A stretch of 5,335 nucleotides of DNA from an uncultured Eubacteriales bacterium (GTDB lineage: Bacteria; Bacillota; Clostridia; Christensenellales; Borkfalkiaceae), in contig CAJMCT010000075.1 of NCBI GenBank assembly GCA_905211955.1, forward strand, positions 1 to 5,335, given 5' to 3'. The notes under the pieces were generated by a model. It ran no database searches and had not been told where the DNA came from. It saw nothing but the letters and a program-made list of their open reading frames with translations. The translations under genes were made by a program, and so were the position numbers. The stretch's first letter is position 1. Each line of letters begins with the position of its first letter. This document shows positions 1-4,547 of the stretch, one piece after another.

Positions 1-313
1 TAAACCCGTGCCAAATATTCTTTTCGCCCGACTGCACACGTTTCTTCATTTCTTTAACTTCTTGCTTAGAAAGTAAGCCGTTTTGGTTGAATACGCCTGT
101 GCTCTTTTGCAAGTATTCAAGCATCGTAAACTTTTGAGTTTCTTCGCCCATAATTTTGCCCTCAGCCGTCATATACTTGTAGATATTGTTATCACGCCCT
201 GACATATCAAAGAACGCGCGGTCTTTTGCGTGCTTGTCAATATCCGCTTGCGACGAACCTTTTTTAAGACGATATGGAGTATATGCTATGTCGAAAATTA
301 CAGGTTGGCTCAT
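1..313 (-). CDS. Relaxase, MobL/MobP-like, N-terminal fragment
   Basis: This is the first 104 residues of a protein that runs off the left edge of the window. Residues 4-11 (PVIFDIAY) form a plausible first beta strand. The block at residues 80-104, with LLSKQEVKEMKKRV followed by SGEKNIWHGF, resembles the conserved segment of MobL/MobP2-type relaxases that leads into an 'ISFD' strand (typically a long helix, then G-x-x-x-W-x-x-x-I-S-F). Such relaxases nick the oriT of plasmids and integrative elements and pilot the transferred strand. The catalytic Tyr/His region cannot be confirmed, because the fragment ends before the histidine motif. The ATG overlaps the TGA of the preceding gene as ATGA (310-313) and has only a weak ribosome binding site, so translation is probably coupled. 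The family call rests on recalled motifs; another MOB-type relaxase is possible. Confidence 0.65.
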   Translation of the reverse strand, partial: MSQPVIFDIAYTPYRLKKGSSQADIDKHAKDRAFFDMSGRDNNIYKYMTAEGKIMGEETQKFTMLEYLQKSTGVFNQNGLLSKQEVKEMKKRVQSGEKNIWHGF

Positions 314-657
314 GCGGTTTTAATGCCGAGTTCTTTGCAAAGCTCAAAGAATTTTCCTTCTAACGTAATAGTTAAAAGCAAAGTGTCTTCTTCATATGTA
401 AAACATTCTTCATAGCGAAGGTTGTTCATAAGATATTCTAAAATATCGCTAGCATAATCTTCAATCTCAGGATGTTTTAATACAAAGTGACCAAGCACAA
501 TTTCTTCAATAGTGCGAGGTTCTTGTTTAAGTAAATAGAGAATCTCATTCTCTTTATTTGCTAAACTTAATAGAAACTCGCATAAGGTCTTGAGCCATTT
601 TTTAGGTTTGTAGTGCCCGTTGCTTGTAATAACAGTTTTGTAAATAGATTTCTTCAT
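310..657 (-). CDS. Small winged-helix-like accessory protein upstream of relaxase
   Basis: A 115-residue protein that I do not recognise as a named family. The pattern at residues 37-108 is that of a winged helix: a helix ending in EILYLLKQEP, a second helix RTIEEIVLGHFV, a probable recognition helix DYASDILEYLMNNLRYEE, then a two-stranded wing (CFTYEEDTLLLTITLEGKFF), as in MarR/PadR-type folds. There is no signal peptide or membrane segment. A clear Shine-Dalgarno AAAAGGAG (667-674) lies 9 nt before the ATG. Its stop overlaps the relaxase start by 4 nt, so the two are an operon. Given the inverted-repeat block just upstream, it may be a relaxosome accessory protein or a mob-operon regulator; this is inferred from context only. 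Confidence 0.75.
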   Translation of the reverse strand: MKKSIYKTVITSNGHYKPKKWLKTLCEFLLSLANKENEILYLLKQEPRTIEEIVLGHFVLKHPEIEDYASDILEYLMNNLRYEECFTYEEDTLLLTITLEGKFFELCKELGIKTA

Positions 658-666
658 AAATTTTTT

Positions 667-674
667 CTCCTTTT
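667..674 (-). promoter_or_regulatory. Ribosome binding site of the winged-helix gene
   Basis: On the minus strand this reads AAAAGGAG, 9 nt upstream of the ATG at 657. It supports that start and shows that the two-gene mob operon has its own strong translation entry point. Confidence 0.7.
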
Positions 675-695
675 AATTAAATGTTTTTATTGTTT

Positions 696-764
696 GTCCA
701 GTGGACGAGGGGAAAGGCGGGTATCCCACTTTCCAAGTTGTAAAATGCAGGGGAACTGCATTTT
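696..764. other. Cluster of inverted repeats, candidate oriT
   Basis: Three dyads lie side by side in a block visibly richer in GC than its surroundings. They are GTCCA-G-TGGAC (696-706); GGAAAG (711-716) pairing with CTTTCC (729-734) and enclosing GGG/CCC (719-721 and 725-727); and a perfect 9-bp stem AAAATGCAG (742-750) with CTGCATTTT (756-764) around the loop GGGAA. The block sits immediately upstream of the accessory-relaxase operon, where oriT sites of mobilisable elements usually lie. I do not recognise a published nic sequence in it. The 742-764 stem carries Ts in its 3' arm on both strands but has no following T-tract, so a terminator is less likely, although RNA-level attenuation of the mob operon is an alternative. 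Confidence 0.4.
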
Positions 765-821
765 CTTAGCCTGCTACCGAAAACCTTTAGTTGGCTTCCG
801 TTTTGCTTCATAGTTTGCTTT

Positions 822-1538
822 CTACCAAATTGCATGTTCTATCTCCTTTCGATGTTCAAGTATCTTGGTTAGACTTTTGCAGTTTTTATAACCGCTATAA
901 TCTAATCCAACGTCTAAAGGCGTCCAATCTTCAATACCATCTAGAAGATGCTTGTTGCTTTGATAAAGGTCGTTTACGATATGCGGATGTGCTTTCATAA
1001 ACTCATCGAAAGAGAGGATAAATTCGTGTTTTTCCGTTCGGCTATCGATTTCTTTGTCAGTAACTTTAACACGTTCGGTTTTACCACCTTTCTTACCACT
1101 TGTTGCACGTAGTTTCGAGAGTTCTAATTTCAGTTTTGCGAACTCAAAAAAACCGTCTACCGGTGGTTTTAATTTGGTAGGTTGCTTGCCGTCGAACGAG
1201 TAGGTGCAAAGCGCTCTTAAATAAGCGCCGCTATCTTCGTCGTTCATCAATTTGATAGCTTTATAATACACGTCTAAGAACGCAAAGTGGAGCATCTTTT
1301 GATTGTACTTTTTAGGAACTTTTCCTTGCGCTTCAATGCGCTTAACTTCGTTTAGTTCGGATAGAATACAAGCCTGATAATAATCCTCTTGCGGCGTTTT
1401 AGGCGTAGCCATTGGTACGTCGTCAAAGACAAAGGCGCAAACGGCTTTAATAAAGCGTCCAATTTCTTCGTCTTCGGCGTTTTTGATTACGTTCCAATAC
1501 ATATTGTAGAACGTAAATCGAGTTAATTTTTTATCCAT
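822..1538 (-). CDS. Tandem DUF6291-like domain protein
   Basis: A 238-residue soluble protein with two copies of a DUF6291-like unit. Copy 1 spans about residues 8-72 (FTFYNMYWNVIKNAEDEEIG, then RFIKAVCAFVFDD). Copy 2 spans about 84-152 (HFAFLDVYYKAIKLMNDED, then YLRALCTYSFDGK) and ends in the family's characteristic GKKGG (148-152). A charged linker follows, then a C-terminal segment (172-238) with FDEFMKAHPHIVND and a helical tail. DUF6291 proteins are common in phages and integrative elements of Bacillota, often near replication or transfer genes; the biochemical role is unknown to me. The ATG has the Shine-Dalgarno AAAAGGAG (1545-1552) at 6-nt spacing. The gene lies between the repeat array and the oriT-like block, so it could belong to either the replication or the mobilisation machinery. 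Confidence 0.8.
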   Translation of the reverse strand: MDKKLTRFTFYNMYWNVIKNAEDEEIGRFIKAVCAFVFDDVPMATPKTPQEDYYQACILSELNEVKRIEAQGKVPKKYNQKMLHFAFLDVYYKAIKLMNDEDSGAYLRALCTYSFDGKQPTKLKPPVDGFFEFAKLKLELSKLRATSGKKGGKTERVKVTDKEIDSRTEKHEFILSFDEFMKAHPHIVNDLYQSNKHLLDGIEDWTPLDVGLDYSGYKNCKSLTKILEHRKEIEHAIW

Positions 1539-1544
1539 TTTAAT

Positions 1545-1552
1545 CTCCTTTT
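1545..1552 (-). promoter_or_regulatory. Ribosome binding site of the DUF6291-like gene
   Basis: AAAAGGAG on the minus strand, 6 nt upstream of the ATG at 1538. It fixes that start. Confidence 0.7.
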
Positions 1553-1596
1553 TAATTTATTTGCAGAACGTTTATAGGCGCATCTGCATTGCCTTT

Positions 1597-1608
1597 TTAG
1601 TAGCACAT
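1597..1608 (-). promoter_or_regulatory. Three-codon leader ORF (Met-Cys-Tyr) with ideal RBS
   Basis: On the minus strand AAGGAGGT (1616-1623), the best Shine-Dalgarno in the window, is followed 7 nt later by ATG TGC TAC TAA. A second minimal frame, ATG CAG ATG CGC CTA TAA, lies at 1572-1589. Both are in the leader of the DUF6291-like gene, whose own RBS follows at 1545-1552. Such minimal frames can act as translational leaders or mRNA stabilisers. They could equally be the remnant of a lost gene start. Confidence 0.35.
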
Positions 1609-1652
1609 AAGCACCACCTCCTTAACTAAATTTTTTACCCTTCACTATTAAT

Positions 1653-1670
1653 GGACACTTGTGAGTGTTC
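1653..1670. repeat. Inverted repeat in the DUF6291-gene leader
   Basis: GGACACT (1653-1659) and AGTGTTC (1664-1670) form a 7-bp dyad with one mismatch around TGTG. Immediately to the right (1679-1690) is a perfect 12-bp palindrome, TTTTTATAAAAA. Both lie downstream of the putative -10 at 1699-1704 and could be operator or leader-RNA structures. Confidence 0.35.
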
Positions 1671-1698
1671 AGTTTAGGTTTTTATAAAAAGTTCTTCC

Positions 1699-1704
1699 AT
1701 TATA
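1699..1704 (-). promoter_or_regulatory. Candidate -10 box for the DUF6291-like gene
   Basis: The minus strand reads a perfect TATAAT here, about 75 bp before the strong RBS at 1616-1623. No good TTGACA is found at 16-18 bp (TTTTAT is at 17 bp). It overlaps a degenerate A-type repeat (about 1695-1713), so the array-binding factor could act on this promoter. It remains tentative because the sequence is AT-rich. Confidence 0.35.
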
Positions 1705-1817
1705 TATCCCTGACTTTTTTGATAAAAAACAACCATTTCTTATCAACGGGTAGATAATTTTTTTGCTTTCCACTTATCAAGCGGTTAAAACGCTGAAAAT
1801 ATTCCACTAAAATTTAT

Positions 1818-2285
1818 CCCTTCACTTATCCAAGGACACGAAACTCGAAACGACATAATCTTGTCATAAATCGCTTCTTTTCGATTAACACCCTTCACTA
1901 CTAAGGGACATTTAAATCGAAATAGCATAAATTTGACATAATTCGATGTTTTTCCTTTCTAATATCCTATTGCACAATTTTTTGAACGATGGTCCGCAAA
2001 AATTTATGTTTTTTAATAAGTCCCTTCAAGAGGTAGGCAGAAGCGTTAGATTGTAACATAAATTTGACATAAAGTACGTTTGCTTCTTATTTATCCCCTC
2101 AAGAGGTAGCCAGCTTGATTCGATAGAAACATAAATTTGACATAGTGATTAAAAAGTATCCTTTATCAATCCGTTCACCTAAAAGGGAAATTTATTAGAA
2201 AAGACATAAACTTGACATAGGAGAGCAATTAATCCTTTCACTTTTAATCCCTGAATTTGATAGGAAACACATAAAAATGACATAA
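1818..2285 (+). repeat. Composite iteron-like array, A + B units with ~72-bp period
   Basis: Element A (CCCTTCAC-like) starts at 1818, 1891, 2022, 2095, 2171 and 2234. Element B starts at 1853, 1925, 2056, 2129, 2204 and 2269. The A-to-B offset is 35, 34, 34, 34, 33 and 35 bp, and unit spacing is 63-76 bp apart from one double gap (131 bp). In that gap an A-like CCTTTC (1954) remains, but B is reduced to an inverted half site (TTATGT, 2004-2009). Element B is ACATAA-N5-ACATAA, typically ACATAAATTTGACATAA, that is two direct hexamers 11 bp apart, one helical turn. Element A may be dyadic, as in CCCTT-N7-AAGGG at 1891-1907 or CCTC-AA-GAGG at 2097-2106. No gene lies here. Repeated, phased protein-binding sites suit an iteron origin, a partition site or a multi-site operator. 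Confidence 0.8.
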
Positions 2286-2313
2286 AAAAAGACGATTGCT
2301 TTTAACAATCGTC
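2284..2313 (-). terminator. Intrinsic terminator overlapping the end of the 376-residue gene
   Basis: On the minus strand GACGATTG (2306-2313) pairs perfectly with CAATCGTC (2291-2298) around TTAAAAG, then seven Ts follow (2290-2284). The 5' arm is the gene's last codons (Asp-Asp-Cys) and the TAA stop is in the loop. It insulates the repeat array from transcription coming from the right. Confidence 0.85.
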
Positions 2314-3432
2314 AAAATTAAATTCAGTTGAGTTCGGGTCTAGCAGTCGTTTTATTCCGTCTGACTTGTCTCTTTCTTCAAGCGCTTTGGCAAGGGCAGT
2401 GATTAATTTCTTTTGAATATAATCTACGCTTCCACGATTTAGATTATGGTCTTTAGCGTATTGTCGTATAGATTTTTTCTCTTTAAAGCGCTCCAAAAAA
2501 TAACTTTTATAGTCCGATAAGGTTGTTTTTAGGCAGGTTTGTATAAAAGATAAATCTTCTACTAGTATTTGAAACTCTTTTTTTGTAACGCCGATGCGAG
2601 ACTTGTTTTCTTTGCAATACATATAGCGTTCATAGTCTTCTTTAAACCAATTACAGAGGTCTTTTGCATAAGCTAAATAGGTTTTGCTTTGGCGTCTTTC
2701 GCGTATTACGTCTATCTTTTTTACGTGCCTGATTGGTCCACGATAACCATCTCCAATAAGCATTTCGATAACTTGTTGATGAAGCTTTTCATGTCCCGTC
2801 ATTCGACAATATTTTTTAACAGTCTCGCCATTAACTTCTACCTCTTTACAAAACTCTTCATAGGATAAAGCGAAGTATGGGTCATCATGTTTTTTGTGTC
2901 TTTGCCTCTTACATATAACTAGTTTTTCGTTTGTTTCAAGGTTGGGAATAACGTCTACGACGAGGAAGGGAAAACCATCGTAACGGGTATAATATCCAGC
3001 AAAAACTCTATGCTCTTTTGCTTGCAAGATTTGACCGTTTATGGTTGCCGTTATGTTATCGGATTGAAGTAAAATATCGCAGTAAGTAAAATCGTCTTCA
3101 CCATCCGATAATTGTATAAATACTTCATGAAAAATTTTATCGTGAACAAAGGACGTTTTTCCTTTTACAGAGGTGCAGTAGTCAAGCTCGCTAATAGAGT
3201 ATGTGTTGCCGTTTTCAAACTTGCCAACAAGTTGGTTAGGGTAATATGGGTTTCCGTTTTCATCAAAACAAACGGCGCTTCCAAGATTGCCCACGTTATA
3301 ATCAATAGAAAAGTTATCCTTGTTTGCTTCAAAAACAAGTTTCTCGTCGTTTTCAGTAATCATTTCTATAACGTTGCCTTTAACGTTAACTGTTACTACT
3401 TGACCTTGAAATCTTATCAAAGAGTTTTTCAT
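2302..3432 (-). CDS. Unrecognised 376-residue protein with C-terminal sigma-region-4-like HTH
   Basis: I do not recognise the full-length family. Residues 1-85 are beta-rich (RFQGQVVTVNVKGNVIEMI, DEKLVFEAN, GNPYYPNQLVGKFENG), suggesting small barrel-like modules. Residues 100-175 continue with strands (FHEVFIQLSDGEDDF, ITATINGQIL, FPFLVVDVIPN). Residues 248-300 are helical. Residues 311-350 resemble the sigma-70 region 4 / ArpU-like helix-turn-helix: YFLERFKEKKSIRQYAKDHN, then LNRGSVDYIQKKLITALAKA. A sequence-specific DNA-binding role is therefore likely. No membrane segment or signal peptide is seen. The RBS AAAAGGA (3444-3450) is 11 nt from the ATG, slightly long. Its promoter carries a copy of the array's B element, so it is my best candidate for the array-binding protein. 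It is transcribed towards the array and stops at a terminator at the array edge. Confidence 0.75.
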   Translation of the reverse strand: MKNSLIRFQGQVVTVNVKGNVIEMITENDEKLVFEANKDNFSIDYNVGNLGSAVCFDENGNPYYPNQLVGKFENGNTYSISELDYCTSVKGKTSFVHDKIFHEVFIQLSDGEDDFTYCDILLQSDNITATINGQILQAKEHRVFAGYYTRYDGFPFLVVDVIPNLETNEKLVICKRQRHKKHDDPYFALSYEEFCKEVEVNGETVKKYCRMTGHEKLHQQVIEMLIGDGYRGPIRHVKKIDVIRERRQSKTYLAYAKDLCNWFKEDYERYMYCKENKSRIGVTKKEFQILVEDLSFIQTCLKTTLSDYKSYFLERFKEKKSIRQYAKDHNLNRGSVDYIQKKLITALAKALEERDKSDGIKRLLDPNSTEFNFDDC

Positions 3433-3455
3433 AGTGTAAATAGTCCTTTTCTAGT

Positions 3456-3472
3456 TTATGTCATCATTATAT
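3456..3472 (-). promoter_or_regulatory. B-type operator overlapping the -10 box
   Basis: The minus strand reads ATATAATGATGACATAA: two ACATAA-like hexamers (5/6 and 6/6) 11 bp apart, matching 13 of 17 positions of the array's B consensus. The flanking GACATAAACT (minus strand, 3453-3462) is identical over 10 nt to the B copy at 2203-2212. It covers the -10 and start-site region, where binding would repress; autoregulation is inferred. Confidence 0.55.
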
Positions 3473-3474
3473 CA
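3466..3474 (-). promoter_or_regulatory. Extended -10 promoter of the 376-residue gene
   Basis: The minus strand reads TGATATAAT, an extended -10 (TGN-TATAAT), 33 bp before the ATG. The -35 region is poor, as is common with extended -10 promoters, and contains the inverted repeat at 3484-3498. Confidence 0.6.
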
Positions 3475-3483
3475 AAGTAAAGG

Positions 3484-3498
3484 TGACAACATGTGTCA
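3484..3498. promoter_or_regulatory. Inverted repeat in the -35 region of the 376-residue gene
   Basis: TGACA (3484-3488) and TGTCA (3494-3498) flank ACATG, a 5-bp dyad placed where a -35 box would be. The half site TGACA overlaps the B-element core, so it may be a second site for the same regulator or a separate operator. Confidence 0.4.
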
Positions 3499-3538
3499 TA
3501 TATTATAAAGTTTTTTAATTTTTATAGCAACAACTTAC

Positions 3539-3573
3539 TGTACAACGCAATGTACACGTCGGGATTATGTACA
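3539..3573. repeat. Three TGTACA palindromes
   Basis: TGTACA occurs at 3539-3544, 3551-3556 and 3568-3573, 12 and 17 bp apart. They lie just after the SLOG gene and upstream of the 376-residue gene's promoter. Three identical 6-bp palindromes in 35 bp suggest a binding-site cluster, or a weak transcript structure at the end of the SLOG gene. No T-tract terminator is evident. Confidence 0.4.
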
Positions 3574-3579
3574 AGTTTT

Positions 3580-4020
3580 TTAGGCAAGATTAATAATAGT
3601 TTTCTTTTTGCGCTTAGCATATTCTAAAGTTTTAACAGCTCCACCCCAAGAATACATAACGTAAGCAATAACTAAATCGGCTTCATCAACCATCCATTCG
3701 TTTCTTTTTAAAATAGCAAATTTGCGAGGAACGCTTTCAAGAGGAGGAAAGATAACGTCGTCATAATGATATTTAGCGAACTCTAACTTAGAGTAATTCT
3801 TATCAAGATAAGGTGTAATAAATATAAGTTCAATCTCCGGAAAATTATTTTTCAATTCTTTTAAGGTGCGCAAACACAATCCGTCAAAATCACCATACCC
3901 ACCTAAGTAAAATTTACAGGTGGGATTTTTTATTATCTCGTCTAGAAGAATATTTTTAAGTTGTTCTTTGACGTCGTTGTTAAACAAACAGTTAGAATGT
4001 CCACAAAAGGTAATTATCAT
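3580..4020 (-). CDS. SLOG-fold family protein (DprA/LOG-like Rossmann domain)
   Basis: A 146-residue single-domain protein. Family signatures in order are MIITFCGHS at the N-terminus, the ligand-loop motif FYLGGYGDFD (37-46), ELIFITPYLDK (64-74), VIFPPLESVPRKFAILKRNE (89-108), then WMVDEADLVIAYV and SWGGAVKTLEYA (124-135). This matches the small SLOG-superfamily proteins common in Bacillota, which have a Rossmann-like fold thought to bind a nucleotide-type ligand; the substrate is unknown. I chose the ATG at 4020 because GGAGG (4027-4031) lies 6 nt upstream and the family starts at this strand. An upstream ATG at 4083 would add 21 residues without a ribosome site and would cross the operator region. 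The gene is divergent from an XRE repressor gene, with shared operator-like repeats, so it may be controlled by it. Confidence 0.85.
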   Translation of the reverse strand: MIITFCGHSNCLFNNDVKEQLKNILLDEIIKNPTCKFYLGGYGDFDGLCLRTLKELKNNFPEIELIFITPYLDKNYSKLEFAKYHYDDVIFPPLESVPRKFAILKRNEWMVDEADLVIAYVMYSWGGAVKTLEYAKRKKKTIINLA

Positions 4021-4026
4021 TAGAAA

Positions 4027-4031
4027 CCTCC
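4027..4031 (-). promoter_or_regulatory. Ribosome binding site deciding the SLOG start
   Basis: GGAGG on the minus strand, 6 nt before the ATG at 4020. It selects this start over the longer frame beginning at 4083. A CGTTTAT half site (4031-4037) abuts it. Confidence 0.75.
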
Positions 4032-4042
4032 GTTTATAAAAT

Positions 4043-4051
4043 AGTTTACCA
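4043..4051 (-). promoter_or_regulatory. Candidate extended -10 promoter for the SLOG gene
   Basis: The minus strand reads TGGTAAACT (TGN plus a TAAACT -10) about 23 bp before the start codon, with TTTCAA 17 bp further upstream. It overlaps the CACAATGAACTA repeat at 4050-4061. Modest match only. Confidence 0.35.
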
Positions 4052-4092
4052 CAATGAACTATGCATTGAAAAGCGTTCAGCACAATAAACTA
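4050..4092. repeat. Direct repeats in the divergent control region
   Basis: CACAATGAACTA (4050-4061) and CACAATAAACTA (4081-4092) differ at one position and are 31 bp (about three helical turns) apart. The related CAATGAAC recurs at 4123 inside a palindrome. They are likely operators shared by the SLOG gene and the XRE gene. Confidence 0.5.
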
Positions 4093-4111
4093 AAAATTAA
4101 ATTGCACAAAC

Positions 4112-4117
4112 TATAAT
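4112..4117 (+). promoter_or_regulatory. Candidate -10 box of the first XRE gene
   Basis: TATAAT on the plus strand, 49 bp before the start codon. No good -35 at 16-18 bp, so this is tentative. Start sites near 4124 would fall in the palindromic operators. Confidence 0.35.
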
Positions 4118-4122
4118 TATTG

Positions 4123-4147
4123 CAATGAACGTTTATTGTGATAAACG
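4123..4147. promoter_or_regulatory. Overlapping palindromic operators before the first XRE gene
   Basis: Two dyads overlap: CAATGAAC/GTTTATTG (4123-4138, one mismatched pair) and the perfect CGTTTAT-TGTG-ATAAACG (4130-4147). The second ends 2 nt before the ribosome binding site, so a bound XRE dimer could block transcription, and the RNA hairpin could also affect translation. Autoregulation by the adjacent XRE protein is the simplest reading. Confidence 0.55.
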
Positions 4148-4160
4148 CAAGGAGGCAACT

Positions 4161-4394
4161 ATGAAATTATCTGAAGCGGTAGGCAAAAGGGTGGAGAATT
4201 TGCTTGAAGAACGCAACATGACTCAGTATCAACTTTACAAGAACGGAGGAATTCCTCGTTCTACTATTTCCGTTACGGTAGACGGCAAATATAAAACTGT
4301 TAAATTAGATACAATATATCAAATCGTTGCAACTTTGGGCATTACGCTCAAAGACTTTTTCGATGACACTTTGTTTGAAGATTTAGAAGATTAA
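4161..4394 (+). CDS. XRE/Cro-C1-type helix-turn-helix repressor
   Basis: A 77-residue DNA-binding protein that is essentially one HTH_3-type domain: helix 1 KRVENLLEERN (9-19), MTQYQLYKNGG helix 2 (20-30), recognition helix IPRSTISVTVDG (31-42), then KTVKLDTIYQIVATLGITLK with the usual terminal helices and an acidic tail (FEDLED). Proteins of this size typically dimerise and repress their own and neighbouring promoters. The ATG at 4161 is preceded by AAGGAGG (4149-4155) at 5-nt spacing. An in-frame ATG at 4125 lies inside the operator palindrome and has no RBS, so I rejected it. The gene is divergent from the SLOG gene and is closed by a strong terminator, making it a monocistronic regulator of the element or of the SLOG gene. 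Confidence 0.9.
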   Translation: MKLSEAVGKRVENLLEERNMTQYQLYKNGGIPRSTISVTVDGKYKTVKLDTIYQIVATLGITLKDFFDDTLFEDLED

Positions 4395-4415
4395 TTTTAT
4401 TTGTATAAATAATGT

Positions 4416-4446
4416 AAGTCGGTGGCTAAAACCACCGACTTTTTCT
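4416..4446 (+). terminator. Strong intrinsic terminator after the first XRE gene
   Basis: A perfect 10-bp stem, AAGTCGGTGG (4416-4425) with CCACCGACTT (4432-4441), around the loop CTAAAA, followed by TTTCT. It lies 22 nt after the stop. It is GC-rich compared with its surroundings and separates the two XRE units. Confidence 0.9.
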
Positions 4447-4490
4447 ATGCTCAAATTCAAATTTTTTATTCGAAAAGTCGAACATTGCTA

Positions 4491-4519
4491 TTGCTTTTTT
4501 AATTCTATTATGGTATAAT
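4491..4519 (+). promoter_or_regulatory. Promoter of the XRE-methyltransferase unit
   Basis: TTGCTT (4491-4496), a 17-bp spacer, then TATAAT (4514-4519) preceded by TGG, giving an extended -10. The start site would be near 4526, about 26 nt before the ATG. This is the best promoter in the window. Confidence 0.8.
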
Positions 4520-4524
4520 AGAAT
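4502..4524. promoter_or_regulatory. Perfect 10-bp inverted-repeat operator over the -10
   Basis: ATTCTATTAT (4502-4511) and ATAATAGAAT (4515-4524) are perfect inverted arms around GGT. The dyad includes the whole -10 box. A dimeric XRE regulator bound here would exclude RNA polymerase; the downstream XRE protein is the obvious candidate for autorepression. Confidence 0.7.
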
Positions 4525-4533
4525 CAATTATTT

Positions 4534-4547
4534 ATACCAAGGGGTAT
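4534..4547 (+). promoter_or_regulatory. Small dyad covering the RBS of the second XRE gene
   Basis: ATACC (4534-4538) and GGTAT (4543-4547) surround AAGG, so the Shine-Dalgarno AAGGGG (4539-4544, 7 nt from the ATG) lies in the loop and 3' arm. The short stem could tune translation. It may also be a second operator, because TTATACC (4532-4538) mirrors GGTATAA (4513-4519) upstream. Confidence 0.35.

Larger units (their letters stand above)
1638..1817. repeat. Degenerate left arm of the repeat array (A-like elements only)
   Basis: A-like elements recur at 1638-1657 (CCCTTCACTATTAATGGACA), about 1695-1713 (ending ATCCCTGA, matching 14 of 19 positions of the copy at 2234) and 1766-1784 (CTTTCCACTTATCAAG). 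No recognisable ACATAA pair lies 33-35 bp after any of them. This looks like a decayed or functionally different edge of the array. No gene is visible here. Confidence 0.45.

Noticed and set aside
230..415. 61-codon plus-strand open frame
   Set aside because: Antisense to the relaxase and winged-helix genes; no RBS and no protein-like pattern.
742..764. Intrinsic terminator at the 9-bp hairpin
   Set aside because: The Ts belong to the stem and no T-tract follows on either strand; I keep it as part of the oriT-like block.
613..1000. Two overlapping plus-strand open frames (613-813 and 791-1000)
   Set aside because: They run antisense to the winged-helix and DUF6291-like genes and through the inverted-repeat block, with low-complexity, cysteine-rich, implausible products.
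1818..2285. CRISPR array
   Set aside because: Repeats are short, degenerate and bipartite, the intervals vary from 63 to 76 bp, and there are no cas genes; geometry fits protein-binding sites.
1853..2285. Series of plus-strand promoters, because most B elements contain TTGACA
   Set aside because: No consistent TATAAT-like box lies 16-18 bp downstream of the copies, and no plus-strand gene follows.
3112..3480. 122-codon open frame on the plus strand
   Set aside because: It lies opposite the 376-residue gene, has no ribosome binding site and shows no family features.
4021..4083. N-terminal extension of the SLOG protein to an ATG at 4083
   Set aside because: No ribosome site there, it would cover the operator repeats, and the family begins at the MIITFCGHS strand with a good RBS.
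4125..4160. N-terminal extension of the first XRE protein to 4125
   Set aside because: The upstream ATG lies inside the palindromic operator and lacks an RBS, whereas ATG 4161 has AAGGAGG at 5 nt.
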